A DNA stretch of 64,000 bases, from positions 248,001 through 312,000 of the forward strand of contig NZ_JAENHP010000011.1 of the NCBI RefSeq assembly GCF_016834655.1, given 5' to 3'. Every line of letters starts with the position of its first letter. Position 1 is the stretch's first letter. Under the pieces are notes generated by a model. That model ran no database searches and had not been told where the DNA came from. It saw nothing but the letters and a program-made list of their open reading frames with translations. The stretch is from Paractinoplanes ovalisporus (GTDB lineage Bacteria > Actinomycetota > Actinomycetes > Mycobacteriales > Micromonosporaceae). A program made the translations under genes and the position numbers. Below, one piece after another: positions 54,382 to 62,927 of the stretch.

Positions 54382-54933
54382 TCACCGGCTGTGCGCCTCC
54401 CAGGTGAGCGCGAAGTCGGCCCGATTGCCCTGGGCGGCGTTGTCGTCGGCCAGCGTGAGCGTCAACCGGTACGGCCGGGTCTCCCCCGCCGTCGGATACC
54501 ACACGCCAGGTCGCAGGCCGGTGGCGAAGTCCGAGGCGGCCGCGGTCGTCCGGAGGGTGGCGTCGCTGAGCGTCGTCCACGTGCCCGGGTCGGCGCAGGA
54601 GGATCTGGAGCCGAGTTCGATGCGCAGCCGCAGAAGCGAGGCGATCGGCTCGTCCTGATCGTCGACGCCGGCCAGGTAGAACCGGACCTCGGCGTCGACG
54701 TCGCCCCGGTAGGTGACCTCGATGCACTTGGCCGGGCCGGTGCCCGGGACCATGTCGGTGTCCGAGAACAGCGCCTGACCGACGGAGTTGTGGGTCAGCG
54801 ACACGGCGCCGGTGGCCCAGCTGTTGCCGGGGCTGACCACGGTCTCGGAGAACGCGGCGTGGCTGGCCTGCATGACGACGCCGGTGACGGCCACCAGACC
54901 CACGAGCGCCGCCAACCGGCGCCGCCGCCTCAC
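54382..54933 (-). CDS. TasA/camelysin-like secreted protein (copy 1)
   Basis: A 183-residue secreted protein. The signal segment LAALVGLVAVTGVVMQASHAAFS is followed by GNSWATGAVSLTHNSVGQALFS, the pattern of actinobacterial TasA/CalY-like proteins (SipW-dependent-type signal). Two cysteines (AKCIEVTYRGD and SSCADPGTW) match positions in the three other copies nearby, and the end FALTWEAHSR matches theirs (FTWEAHNT, FNVVWEAQK). The GTG start overlaps the diguanylate cyclase stop by 4 bp, so it is cotranslated with it. In Bacillus, TasA forms extracellular fibres of the biofilm. A fibre or coat role is possible here but not shown. Confidence 0.75.
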   Translation of the reverse strand: MRRRRRLAALVGLVAVTGVVMQASHAAFSETVVSPGNSWATGAVSLTHNSVGQALFSDTDMVPGTGPAKCIEVTYRGDVDAEVRFYLAGVDDQDEPIASLLRLRIELGSRSSCADPGTWTTLSDATLRTTAAASDFATGLRPGVWYPTAGETRPYRLTLTLADDNAAQGNRADFALTWEAHSR

Positions 54934-56534
54934 CGGGCCATCTCCGACGGCTCCCGGTCGGGCTCGGCGCTCGCGAAGGTGACCTGGTCGCGGCCGTTGC
55001 GCTTGGACTCGTAGAGCGCGGCGTCGGCCGAGTTGATCAGGCCGGCCGCGTCGGTGCCGTGGGCCGGGCAGGTCGCCACGCCAAGGCTGGCCGAGACCGC
55101 CGTGACCGTCTCGAGAGCGCCGATGCGCAGCCGGATCCGCTCGGCCACGGCCAGGGCGGCCACGGCGTCGCGGCCCGGCATGATGACCGCGAACTCCTCG
55201 CCGCCGTACCGCGCGACCAGGTCCGTCGTGTCCACGGCCTCGCGGATGACGGTGGCGACCAGGCGCAACACCTCGTCGCCGGTGAGGTGGCCGAACGTGT
55301 CGTTGAGCTTCTTGAAGTGGTCGATGTCGACCAGCGTCAGCGCCAGGTCGGTGCCCTCGGCGGCCGAGCGGCCCAGCTCGACGGCGAACGCCTCGTCGAA
55401 CCGCTTGCGGTTGGCGACCCGGGTCAGCGCGTCGGTCTCGGCCGTACGGCGGATGTGCTCGGTCAGCAGGATGCGGTCCATCGCCACCGAGGCGTGCATC
55501 GCGGCCTGCAACGCCGTCTCCACGACCCGGCGCTCCAGGCGCCGGCGGCGTACCTCGACGACCATGGCACCGGCGATCTGGTCGACGGCGAACGGCAGGA
55601 CGACGACGTTGCGGGCGCCCGGCAGCATCCCAGCCAGCCACGGATCGGTCCGCGGGTCGACACCGCGCACCAGCTGGGGGCCGGAGGCGATGGCGCGCCG
55701 GATCACCGAGTGCCGGCCCGGTTCGCTGTCCGGGCCGAGCCGGTTCAGGACCGTGAGCCGGCCGTTCTCGATGGTGGCGCCGAGGCGCTGCGGCTCGTCG
55801 TGCTCGGTGGCGCCGCCGACGTGGGCCACCACCACGACGCGGTGGGCCGGCAGCTCGGCGTAGCCGAACTCGGCCAGCGCGGCCGCGACCGAGGCCGGGT
55901 CGGGCGCCGAGGTCACGCCTAGGCCGAACTGGCGCAGCAGGTCGGCGTCGTGGCGGCGGCGCCGCAGCTCCCGCTCGTTCTTGGCGGCGAACGCGGCGGT
56001 GCTGAGCACGGCCAGCCACAGCGCGGCGAACTGGAGCCAGAGCGTGGCGCCCGAGACGTTGGGGCTGGTGTCAGCGAGCATGCCCAGGTTGATGGCGTCG
56101 ACGAACAGCACGGTGATCACGCAGTGCCAGATGGCGATCCGGACTCCCGTACGGAAGGAGGCCAGCAACGTGACGGCCATCGCGTGCAGGAAGATCAGGA
56201 AGCCCATGGCGTCGTGCTGGTCGGGCATCGCCCAGTTCGCGGTGCCGAGCAGGACGCCGTCGCCCAGCAGCGACAGGGTCAGGGCGCTGCGGGCCACGCG
56301 GCGACCGGCCCGGGAGGCCAGCAGCGACAGCGTGGTGACGACGGGCCAGGCGACCGCCCAGCCGATCCAGGCGCGGTCGGTGCCGTGGGCCTGGTCGCTG
56401 AACCACCAGACGACCAGCACGGCGACGCCCAGGATGGCCCGCCAGCCCAGCACCCAGCGGATGCGGTCGGCGACCGGGACGAGCTCGCCCGGTTTGATCT
56501 GCCCGTGCTTCGGGCGCCTATTCCATGTCGGCAC
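54930..56534 (-). CDS. Membrane GGDEF diguanylate cyclase without I-site
   Basis: A 534-residue protein with about six N-terminal membrane helices (residues 28-190), a GAF-like region (about 200-355) and a GGDEF domain (about 375-520). The active motif is ARYGGEEFAVIM with GGEEF at 444-448, and the metal Asp is in LVDIDHFKKLNDTFGH, so it should make c-di-GMP from two GTP. The feedback I-site RxxD five residues before the motif is replaced by DTTD, so product inhibition is likely lost. It overlaps one TasA-like gene at each end (17 bp and 4 bp) in a three-gene operon. This links c-di-GMP with secreted matrix-like proteins. GTG start at 56534. Confidence 0.88.
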   Translation of the reverse strand: MPTWNRRPKHGQIKPGELVPVADRIRWVLGWRAILGVAVLVVWWFSDQAHGTDRAWIGWAVAWPVVTTLSLLASRAGRRVARSALTLSLLGDGVLLGTANWAMPDQHDAMGFLIFLHAMAVTLLASFRTGVRIAIWHCVITVLFVDAINLGMLADTSPNVSGATLWLQFAALWLAVLSTAAFAAKNERELRRRRHDADLLRQFGLGVTSAPDPASVAAALAEFGYAELPAHRVVVVAHVGGATEHDEPQRLGATIENGRLTVLNRLGPDSEPGRHSVIRRAIASGPQLVRGVDPRTDPWLAGMLPGARNVVVLPFAVDQIAGAMVVEVRRRRLERRVVETALQAAMHASVAMDRILLTEHIRRTAETDALTRVANRKRFDEAFAVELGRSAAEGTDLALTLVDIDHFKKLNDTFGHLTGDEVLRLVATVIREAVDTTDLVARYGGEEFAVIMPGRDAVAALAVAERIRLRIGALETVTAVSASLGVATCPAHGTDAAGLINSADAALYESKRNGRDQVTFASAEPDREPSEMAR

Positions 56535-57540
56535 GGTGGTCCTCGTTCCGGGGGAATGTCAGGTAGGGGTCACGCAGCACGGGAGCGAGCGACAGTTTCG
56601 GATCGCGTTTCTCACGGCGGTCGGCGATGAACAGGAACAGCCACATCGCGCTGAGCGAGATCGCCAGGTACCAGGGGTGGCCGGCTGTGGCCATGAGCAG
56701 CCGGAAGGCCGTATCGGTGACCTGGGCCAGGATCGTCGACCAGCCGGCGCCGGACGGCTTGTCCGGATGGGTGGGGCCGGGGCCGGGCGGCGCCGCGGTC
56801 GGCCTGGTCGTCGGCTCCGAGTCCTCCGTGAAGTCGTCCGGGGAAGCCGTCGGCGTGGACGGCACCACGGACGGGGACGCGGACGGGGAGGCGACCGGCG
56901 TGGACGGCACCACGGACGGCGAGGCGCTCGGGGTCGGTGTAGTGGACCGGTTCGGCGTCTTGCTCGGGGCCGGAGAAACGGTCGGCGAGGTCGTCGGGGA
57001 AGTGGTCGGGGCCGGGGCGCGCAACCATGTGAAGGTCGCGCCGCCCGTCGTGTGCTGGAGGCTGTTGTCGTCGGCCACCTCGACGGTCAGCCGGTAGGTG
57101 CGCGACTCGCCGGTGCGCGGCGCCCAGCCCGTGGCGACGCCGGTCGGCCCGTCGGCGGCCAGCCCGGTCAGGGTCCCGTCATAGACGGTCTGCCCGGTGA
57201 ACACGGCACACTCACCGGTGCCGACCTCGACCCGCAGCTTCAGCCCGTTGACGAGCGAGCCGCTGAGCTCGGTAGCGGCCAGCCGGACCTCGCGCTCGCT
57301 GCCTTTGCCGGTGATGGTCAGGCAGCCGCTGACCTCGTGTCCGGGCACCAGTTGCCGCGCGTCGAACAGCGCGGGCGTGCTGCCGCCGGCCGCGAGCGAG
57401 ACCCGGGCCAGCTGGTCGGAGGTGTCCGTGGCGGGAGAACCGAACGCGCCCAGGAACAGCACCCCGGCCGCGCCGACGGTCAGCAACGCGGGAACGGTGT
57501 GGCGCGAGGGAGCGGCATCGGACAGCAACAGATCGGCCAC
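56518..57540 (-). CDS. TasA-like protein with Pro/Ser/Thr stalk and C-terminal membrane anchor (copy 2)
   Basis: A 340-residue protein. An N-terminal hydrophobic segment (TVPALLTVGAAGVLFLGAFG, about 15-34) leads to a TasA-like beta domain (about 45-172) with cysteines in SGCLTITGKGS and GECAVFTGQ and an FTWLRA end. Then comes a Pro/Ser/Thr-rich stalk (about 173-260) with a duplicated SASPSVVPSTP unit, and a single membrane helix (WYLAISLSAMWLFLFIA, about 290-310) with a positively charged tail. It would display the domain on the cell surface, perhaps as the anchor for the secreted copies. GTG at 57540 has AGGGGAGG upstream. It is the first gene of the operon with the diguanylate cyclase. Confidence 0.75.
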   Translation of the reverse strand: MADLLLSDAAPSRHTVPALLTVGAAGVLFLGAFGSPATDTSDQLARVSLAAGGSTPALFDARQLVPGHEVSGCLTITGKGSEREVRLAATELSGSLVNGLKLRVEVGTGECAVFTGQTVYDGTLTGLAADGPTGVATGWAPRTGESRTYRLTVEVADDNSLQHTTGGATFTWLRAPAPTTSPTTSPTVSPAPSKTPNRSTTPTPSASPSVVPSTPVASPSASPSVVPSTPTASPDDFTEDSEPTTRPTAAPPGPGPTHPDKPSGAGWSTILAQVTDTAFRLLMATAGHPWYLAISLSAMWLFLFIADRREKRDPKLSLAPVLRDPYLTFPRNEDHRADME

Positions 57541-57840
57541 GCCACACCTCCCCTCGACACGCTGGACGAGTGGCTATCGGTCCCGGCACGCACCGAGTTG
57601 AGGATTCGCGGCTCCGGCGGACGAATGACGACGGCCACTCGCCACATGCCGCTTCCACCGCGTCCGGACAAGCCAGCGGCGTGGCAAACGCCCCCGCGGA
57701 CCCGGGAAGGCGCAACCGTTCTGCAACCGCCGGAATCCTGTCGTGGTCCGCAGACGCAACCGAAATGACACCCCGGCAGGCCACGGATGGCCGACAACAC
57801 GAGAATCCCCTCTCGTGAGCCGGGCAGAAGGAGTTCGAGA
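57541..57840. other. Divergent promoter region between two TasA-like genes
   Basis: A 300-bp gap. A small inverted repeat CACGAGA/TCTCGTG (57798-57817, 6-nt loop) precedes the ribosome binding site of the plus-strand gene. Open frames in it are not supported. Confidence 0.5.
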
Positions 57841-58506
57841 GTGTCGGAGAACAAGCGTCGCCGCCGCGGCGGAATCGCCATCCTGGTCGGCATCATGGCC
57901 TGCTCGGCCGTCGTGTGGCAGTCCTCGAACGCCGCGTTCAGCAGCCAGGCCCCGAACAACGCCAACACGGTCGGCGCCGGCACGGTCACCATCGTCAACA
58001 GCTCGGCCACGGCGATGTTCGCCAGCTCGGACGCCGCGCTGGCCCCGGGCCAGTCGCGCACGGTCTGCCTCGGCGTGCGCTACAACGGTTCGCTGGCCAC
58101 GCCGACCATCAAGATGTATTTCACCGGTGCGCTGGAGCGGAACACCGAAGCCGGCAACCTCGATCCGTGGGCCGACGACTACACGTCCCGCATGGACGAC
58201 GACAGCACGATGCAGATCCAGGTCAACAACACCAACCTCGGGTCGGACCCCGGCAACAACTGCGACCCGGGTGTCCCCGGCAGCGTCGGCACGTTCAGCA
58301 ACGTGGTAGCAGCGACAAGCGTGCATGACCTGATCAAGGACAACACGAACTTCACCAACGGCCTGGCGACGGCGACCCCATGGGGAACCGTGACCGCGGG
58401 CCAGTGGCGGGTCTTCAAATTCATCTACACGCTGAACACCGGGGCGGACAACGCGGCCCAGGGCGACGCCGTCCAGTTCAACGTCGTGTGGGAAGCCCAG
58501 AAGTAG
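57841..58506 (+). CDS. TasA/camelysin-like secreted protein (copy 3)
   Basis: A 221-residue secreted protein with an Arg-rich start (SENKRRRRGG), a signal segment IAILVGIMACSAVVWQSSNAAFS and the TasA-like pattern NANTVGAGTVTIVNSSATAMF. Cysteines are in TVCLGVRYNGS and NNCDPG, and the end is FNVVWEAQK, so it is a paralogue of the copies at 54382, 56518 and 59697, with a longer insert (about 100-165, rich in Asn/Asp/Gly/Thr). GTG at 57841 has AAGGAG 7 nt upstream; an in-frame ATG at 57787 has none. A strong terminator follows. Function inferred only by family: surface fibre or coat component. Confidence 0.77.
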   Translation: MSENKRRRRGGIAILVGIMACSAVVWQSSNAAFSSQAPNNANTVGAGTVTIVNSSATAMFASSDAALAPGQSRTVCLGVRYNGSLATPTIKMYFTGALERNTEAGNLDPWADDYTSRMDDDSTMQIQVNNTNLGSDPGNNCDPGVPGSVGTFSNVVAATSVHDLIKDNTNFTNGLATATPWGTVTAGQWRVFKFIYTLNTGADNAAQGDAVQFNVVWEAQK

Positions 58507-58517
58507 CAGGTGCAACA

Positions 58518-58549
58518 AAGGCCCCGGCGGGAGACTCCGCCGGGGCCTT
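58518..58549. terminator. Bidirectional terminator between TasA-like and GH6 genes
   Basis: AAGGCCCCGGCGG (58518-58530) and its exact complement (58537-58549) form a 13-bp stem with loop GAGACT. It lies between two convergent genes and has AAAG/CTTC ends on both sides. Confidence 0.8.
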
Positions 58550-58557
58550 CGCGCGTC

Positions 58558-59514
58558 TCAGGTCCCGCTGATCAGGCGCATCGCCAGGTCGGGGCTGAAG
58601 GTCCCGGCCGGCACGGTCGGCGCGATCCCGCAGAGCCCGTCCGAGGTGCCGACCGTCTTGATCCAGAGCAGCATCTCGGCCCCGCCACCGACCTGCGGCC
58701 GGGTGCCCAGCTTGCGCCCGGGCGGGTTGCACCACTGCCCGTTGTGCCCGTTGCCGTTGCGGCTGGTGTCGATCACGAACGGCTTGGCCCCGCCCAGCGA
58801 GGCGTTGACCGCGTTGGCATAGGTGATCGACTGCGCCGTCGTGTAGTAGTTCGCCACGTTGACCGCGAACCCCCGGATCCGGGCCACCCCGGCGTTGCGC
58901 AGATAGGTCGCCATCTGACCGGCGGCGACCCAGCCGGCGTTCCCGGCGTCGAGATAGGCCCACGTGTTGGTGGCGCGGGTGGCGAACTGGTCGACCGCGA
59001 AGTTGAGCAACGCGTTGCGGGCCGAGATCTGGGCGCTGGTCATGCACGAGTAGTCACCGAAGGCGTCCGGCTCGATGACGACGACCGCCGGCCGGGTGCC
59101 GATCGCGCTGGCGAACGCCGAGATCCACGTACGGTAGGCCGCGTCGGAGGCCGCCCCGCCCGAGGAGTGGCCGCCGCACGCGTCACGCCCGGGCAGGTTG
59201 TAGGCGACCAGGATCGGCAGCTTGCCCGCGTTGGCGCCTCGGCCCACATAGCCCCCGACGGCGGTGCCGATGGTCGGGCCGGACGAGCTGGTGAACCACT
59301 TCGCGATCGGGTAGTCGCCGATCTGCGCCTTGATGGTGGCGGCCCGCGAGTCGGTGGGGTGCTGCGCGACCCACGTGTTGGGCACCGAGTCGGGGTCGAC
59401 GAGGAACCCGTTGGTCGAGTCGAGCGGCGCGGCCGAGGCGGTGCCGGCCGGCACGAGGACGGTGGTGACCGCGATGAGGGTCGCGGCCAGGAGGACTTTC
59501 AGGGGACGGTTCAT
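58558..59514 (-). CDS. Secreted GH6 cellulase
   Basis: A 318-residue family 6 hydrolase with signal peptide (MNRPLKVLLAATLIAVTTVLVPAGTASA split at about residue 28) and no carbohydrate-binding module. GH6 motifs are YNLPGRDACGGHSSGG, VVIEPDAFGDYSC with the catalytic acid Asp150, YLDAGNAGW and VIDTSRNGNG. The compact size without the long loop-closing inserts suits an endoglucanase rather than an exo-acting enzyme. ATG at 59514. It is monocistronic, with a terminator after it and a 182-bp promoter region shared with a divergent TasA-like gene. It complements the GH9 enzyme and the beta-glucoside importer. Confidence 0.93.
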   Translation of the reverse strand: MNRPLKVLLAATLIAVTTVLVPAGTASAAPLDSTNGFLVDPDSVPNTWVAQHPTDSRAATIKAQIGDYPIAKWFTSSSGPTIGTAVGGYVGRGANAGKLPILVAYNLPGRDACGGHSSGGAASDAAYRTWISAFASAIGTRPAVVVIEPDAFGDYSCMTSAQISARNALLNFAVDQFATRATNTWAYLDAGNAGWVAAGQMATYLRNAGVARIRGFAVNVANYYTTAQSITYANAVNASLGGAKPFVIDTSRNGNGHNGQWCNPPGRKLGTRPQVGGGAEMLLWIKTVGTSDGLCGIAPTVPAGTFSPDLAMRLISGT

Positions 59515-59696
59515 GGCTGTAACTCCCGTGTTAAGAACGAGTTACCACACATGAACGACCACCGCGGACGTTCACGGAACAATCCGTTCACTTTCGATCA
59601 CAACCGTACGGAACCGAAACGGGCTCACGAACCAGGCCGCCCGACCGAAACGACAAGTAGGAACCGCTGACGTCGACGGTCTCGGAGGCATGCGCC

Positions 59697-60275
59697 GTGC
59701 GGCTGACACGCAGGGCGAGCCGCCTGACGATCGTCGCGGCCCTGGTGGCGGCCGTGGTGACCGTCGCCGGCTCGACCTGGGCGGCCTTCACCGGCACCAC
59801 CGCCAACAGCGGCAACACCCTGGTCGCGGGCTCGGTCGTGCTCTCCGACGACGACTCGGGCAGCGCCCTGTTCTCGACGGGCGGCCTCAAGCCCAACGCC
59901 TCCGTCGTCAACTGCGTCCAGGTCTCGTACACCGGCAGCCTGCCCGCCACCGTCCGGCTCTTCGCCTCGGCCACCAGCGACACCACCGGCCCGAGCGGCA
60001 CCGGCCTCCTCGACTATTTGCGCGTGCGGGTCGAGGAGAGCAGCACCGGCTCGTTCGGGTGCGCGGGCTTCGGCAGCCCGGCCACGATCTGGGACACCAG
60101 CGTCAGTACGTTTCCCACCACGTACGCCGGCGGTTTCCCCTCGGCCCTCTCCTCCTGGCCCACCGGCACCAGCCGCACCTACCGCTTCACGGTCACCGTC
60201 GAGCCCACCGTCCCCGACAGTTCGGACGGCTCCTCGGCCACCGCCACCTTCACCTGGGAGGCCCACAACACTTGA
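59697..60275 (+). CDS. TasA/camelysin-like secreted protein (copy 4)
   Basis: A 192-residue secreted protein. Its signal (LTIVAALVAAVVTVAGSTWAAF) and the following GNTLVAGSVVLSDDDSGSALFS are the clearest TasA/CalY-like pattern of the four copies. Cysteines lie in VNCVQVSYTGS and FGCAGFGS; the end is FTWEAHNT. GTG at 59697 has GGAGG eight nucleotides upstream. It diverges from the GH6 gene. No signal peptidase of SipW type is seen in the window. Confidence 0.77.
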   Translation: MRLTRRASRLTIVAALVAAVVTVAGSTWAAFTGTTANSGNTLVAGSVVLSDDDSGSALFSTGGLKPNASVVNCVQVSYTGSLPATVRLFASATSDTTGPSGTGLLDYLRVRVEESSTGSFGCAGFGSPATIWDTSVSTFPTTYAGGFPSALSSWPTGTSRTYRFTVTVEPTVPDSSDGSSATATFTWEAHNT

Positions 60276-60574
60276 CCTTGGTGGCGGCGGCCCGTAGAAG
60301 CGAACCATGCTCGATGGACAAACCCTGCGCGCGACTCTGCCCGGGCAGTGGCGGGTGCTGGCGACGACCTTCCCGATGTGGCTCTCGGGGCGGCGGCTGC
60401 GACCCGCTTCGAGCGGTCGCTGGTGACCCCGGCCGGGATGGACGTCATCGGCCGCGGTCCCGATGAGCGCCCCGGCGCCCGCGACCGTGTCTCTCCGGGC
60501 ATCACCGCGGACGACCGTACCCGGTTCGATTCGCTGACCTGGCTCGGCTGAGACCGACGGTCCAGAATTTACGA
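60276..60574 (+). pseudogene. Remnant of a short gene broken by frameshift
   Basis: From ATG 60307 a frame reads MLDGQTLRATLPGQWRVLAT then TFPMWLSGRR before diverging and stopping at about 60425. A second frame continues the sense with ATRFERSLVTPAG and GARDRVSPGITADDRTRFDS to a stop at 60551. Together they look like a shortened conserved actinobacterial protein with one or more frameshifts or deletions. I cannot name the family. No intact gene lies between the TasA-like and P450 genes. Confidence 0.5.
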
Positions 60575-61894
60575 ATGACCTTGCCTCCGGCCGCGCCCGG
60601 CATCCCCGTACTGGGAAATGCTCTTCGGATGATGGGTGACGTCCAGCAGTTCTTCGTGGACACCTATCGCGAGATGGGCCCGGTCTACCGGGTCAAGGCC
60701 CTCAACCAGGCGTTCGTCATCATGGCGGGCGAGCGGGCCAACCGGTTCCTGCTCGAGCGCGGCGACGAGGTGTTCTCCAGCGAGGAGAGCTTCGGCGGGC
60801 TCAACCGCGAGTTCGGCATGCGGGTCCACGTGCTGCGCGGCCGCCCCCACCGCCACCTGCGCAAGGTCCTCGCGACCGGCCTGTCACGCGACCTGCTGGC
60901 GGCCCGCTGGGACGAGGTCGTCGCCGAGACCACCCGCACGTTCGACAGCTGGGCGCAGCGCCGCGAGCTGCCGGTGGTCGACGGCTTCCAGCGCCTCGCC
61001 GCCGCCCAGCTCTCGGTCGCCCTGACCGGGGCCAGCTCGGCCGCCCGTTTCGAAACCCTGCGCTGGGCGTTCGAACTGGTCCTGGACGTCACGATCGCCG
61101 GCAAGTGGCCACCCCTCGTGCTCCAACGGCCCGCCTACAAGCGGGCCCGGGCCGAGATCCTGGCGTTCGCCCGCGACGCCCTCGCCGAACGCGCCGCCCA
61201 TCCCACCGGCTGCACTCCCGACCTGCTCGACAGGGCCCTCGCCGCGGTCGACGAGAACGGCGACCCCTACCCGCTGGACGTGCGGGCCGGGATGGCCCTG
61301 CAGGGCTACTTCGCCGGCATCAACACGCTGGCCTACCTCTACAGCTTCATGCTGCACGCCCTGCTGGCGAACCCCGGCGTGCGGCAACGGGTGACCGCCG
61401 AGGCCGGCTCCGAACCGCTCACCTTCGACCGCCTGCGCCACATGCCCGCGCTGCATGGCCTCGTGCTGGAGACGCTTCGCGTGTATCCACCCGCGCCCGG
61501 CTCCGCCCGTACGGTGACCCGGGCCTTTGACTTCGAGGGTTTCCGGGTCGAGGAGGGCCGCCGGGTGCTGGTCGCCACCTCGGTCCCCCACCAGCTGCCG
61601 GAACACTTTCCCGACCCGGCCCGCTTCGACATCGACCGCGATTTCGCGGCCGCCCGCAAGGCCTCGGTCTACGCCCCGTTCTCGGTCGGCAGCCACACCT
61701 GCCTGGGCGCCGGCATGACCGAGGTGCTGGCCGTGGCCACGATGGCCTTGCTGGTGCAGCGGCTGACCGTCACCGCGGCCCGTCCCGGCCGCCCGCTGCG
61801 CGTCACCGCCACCCCCGGTCCCAACCCCGGCAAGCGTTTCCGCGTACGGGCCGAGGGCCGCCCGCTCAGCACACCGTCCCGCCATAGTCGTTGA
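60575..61894 (+). CDS. Cytochrome P450
   Basis: A 439-residue haem monooxygenase, soluble, of the CYP51/CYP120-like shape. The haem ligand is Cys376 in FSVGSHTCLGAG, the K-helix ExxR is LETLRVYPPAP, and the I-helix oxygen-activation motif reads AGINT with Asn where an acid is usual. The N-terminus PPAAPGIPVLGNALRMMGD is the Pro-rich lead typical of the CYP51/retinoic-acid-hydroxylase-like groups, suggesting a sterol, terpenoid or fatty substrate. No ferredoxin or reductase gene is near. ATG at 60575 has a weak leader. It ends 29 bp inside the convergent lipoprotein gene. Confidence 0.9.
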   Translation: MTLPPAAPGIPVLGNALRMMGDVQQFFVDTYREMGPVYRVKALNQAFVIMAGERANRFLLERGDEVFSSEESFGGLNREFGMRVHVLRGRPHRHLRKVLATGLSRDLLAARWDEVVAETTRTFDSWAQRRELPVVDGFQRLAAAQLSVALTGASSAARFETLRWAFELVLDVTIAGKWPPLVLQRPAYKRARAEILAFARDALAERAAHPTGCTPDLLDRALAAVDENGDPYPLDVRAGMALQGYFAGINTLAYLYSFMLHALLANPGVRQRVTAEAGSEPLTFDRLRHMPALHGLVLETLRVYPPAPGSARTVTRAFDFEGFRVEEGRRVLVATSVPHQLPEHFPDPARFDIDRDFAAARKASVYAPFSVGSHTCLGAGMTEVLAVATMALLVQRLTVTAARPGRPLRVTATPGPNPGKRFRVRAEGRPLSTPSRHSR

Positions 61895-62927
61895 CCGGGT
61901 CGCGATAGACCCCGTGGATGTGCTCGGCCGGATCCCCGCCCATGGCCTGCGGCGAGTATTCGATGACCACGTGCGGCCCGGTGACCCGGAAGTAGGCCGC
62001 GCTCCCCGGCGTGGTCGGCCCGTGCCAGGCGAACCAGGTGTCCGGCAGCTCCGCCTCGAGTTGCGCGAGCCGCCCGGCGGCGAACCGCTCGGCGCCCAGA
62101 CCGCCGTACTCGCCGATCAGATCGAGGAAGGCGGCCCGTTGAGCGGCGTTCATGGCCGAGCCGGGCAGCCCCACCGGTGCGATGCTCCGGCAGTCCTGTC
62201 CCGCGCCGAGTTCGAGGTCGATCGGCGTATCGCCCAGCACGGCCCGCTGCCGGGCGCCGCCCTGCAATGACCCGACGAGGGTGAACGCCTGGTCGATGAT
62301 GTCGCCGAGCGGCCGTACGGTCCGCCCGCCCGATTCGTAGGTCGCCGGCTGCACACCCAGGAAACTCGGCGTCAGCGAGACGGAGTCGCCGCTGATGGTG
62401 GCGTTGACCGTCACGTGGTGGCCGCCGAACTGCCACTGCCAGCCCTCGGTGGCCGACGGCTCCCCGATGATCGCGACCCAGTAGTTCGGGCGGCCGAGGT
62501 TGGCGCGGCCGTCGGCGGCGGCCAGGGCGTCGTCGGCCGCCCATTGAGCCATCACGCGGTCGAAGCCCTCGGTGCTGAGCGTGGCCCGCATGACCGTGAG
62601 GAACGCGTCGACCTCGGCCTGGTCGAGGTCGCCGATCATCAGGCCGCGCCGGTCGAAGACCTGATGCGGCAGGTTGGACCAGCGCTGCCGTTGCTCCCGG
62701 TCGTCCCGGTCGAACAGGACGTCGTCGCGTTCGCCGCCCTCCAGGGTGCCGAGGAATGCTTCGGCGGCGGCCATGATGTCGGCGGTGCCGGCCTGGCCGC
62801 TCCGCGACGGCGAAGGCACCGGAACCGCGCTCGAGGCCGGTGGGGGCGCCGCCGGATCCCGTTCGGTCGTGCACGCGGCCAACCCGAGGGCGAGCAGCAC
62901 GGTGGCGGCCGTCGAACGCCCGCTCAT
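61866..62927 (-). CDS. DUF3500-type lipoprotein
   Basis: A 353-residue lipoprotein: signal MSGRSTAATVLLALGLAACTTE with a lipobox Cys near 19, a Pro/Ser linker (residues 25-45), then a domain recognisable as DUF3500 by FLGTLEGGERDDVLFD, PHQVFDRRGLMIGDL, WQFGGHHVTVNATISGDSV and WHGPTTPGSAAYFRVTGPHVVIEY. The biochemical role of the family is unknown; the conserved GGHH is suggestive of metal or substrate binding. ATG at 62927 overlaps the stop of the upstream 52-residue frame by 4 bp. The 3' end overlaps the convergent P450 gene by 29 bp. Confidence 0.82.
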   Translation of the reverse strand: MSGRSTAATVLLALGLAACTTERDPAAPPPASSAVPVPSPSRSGQAGTADIMAAAEAFLGTLEGGERDDVLFDRDDREQRQRWSNLPHQVFDRRGLMIGDLDQAEVDAFLTVMRATLSTEGFDRVMAQWAADDALAAADGRANLGRPNYWVAIIGEPSATEGWQWQFGGHHVTVNATISGDSVSLTPSFLGVQPATYESGGRTVRPLGDIIDQAFTLVGSLQGGARQRAVLGDTPIDLELGAGQDCRSIAPVGLPGSAMNAAQRAAFLDLIGEYGGLGAERFAAGRLAQLEAELPDTWFAWHGPTTPGSAAYFRVTGPHVVIEYSPQAMGGDPAEHIHGVYRDPVNDYGGTVC

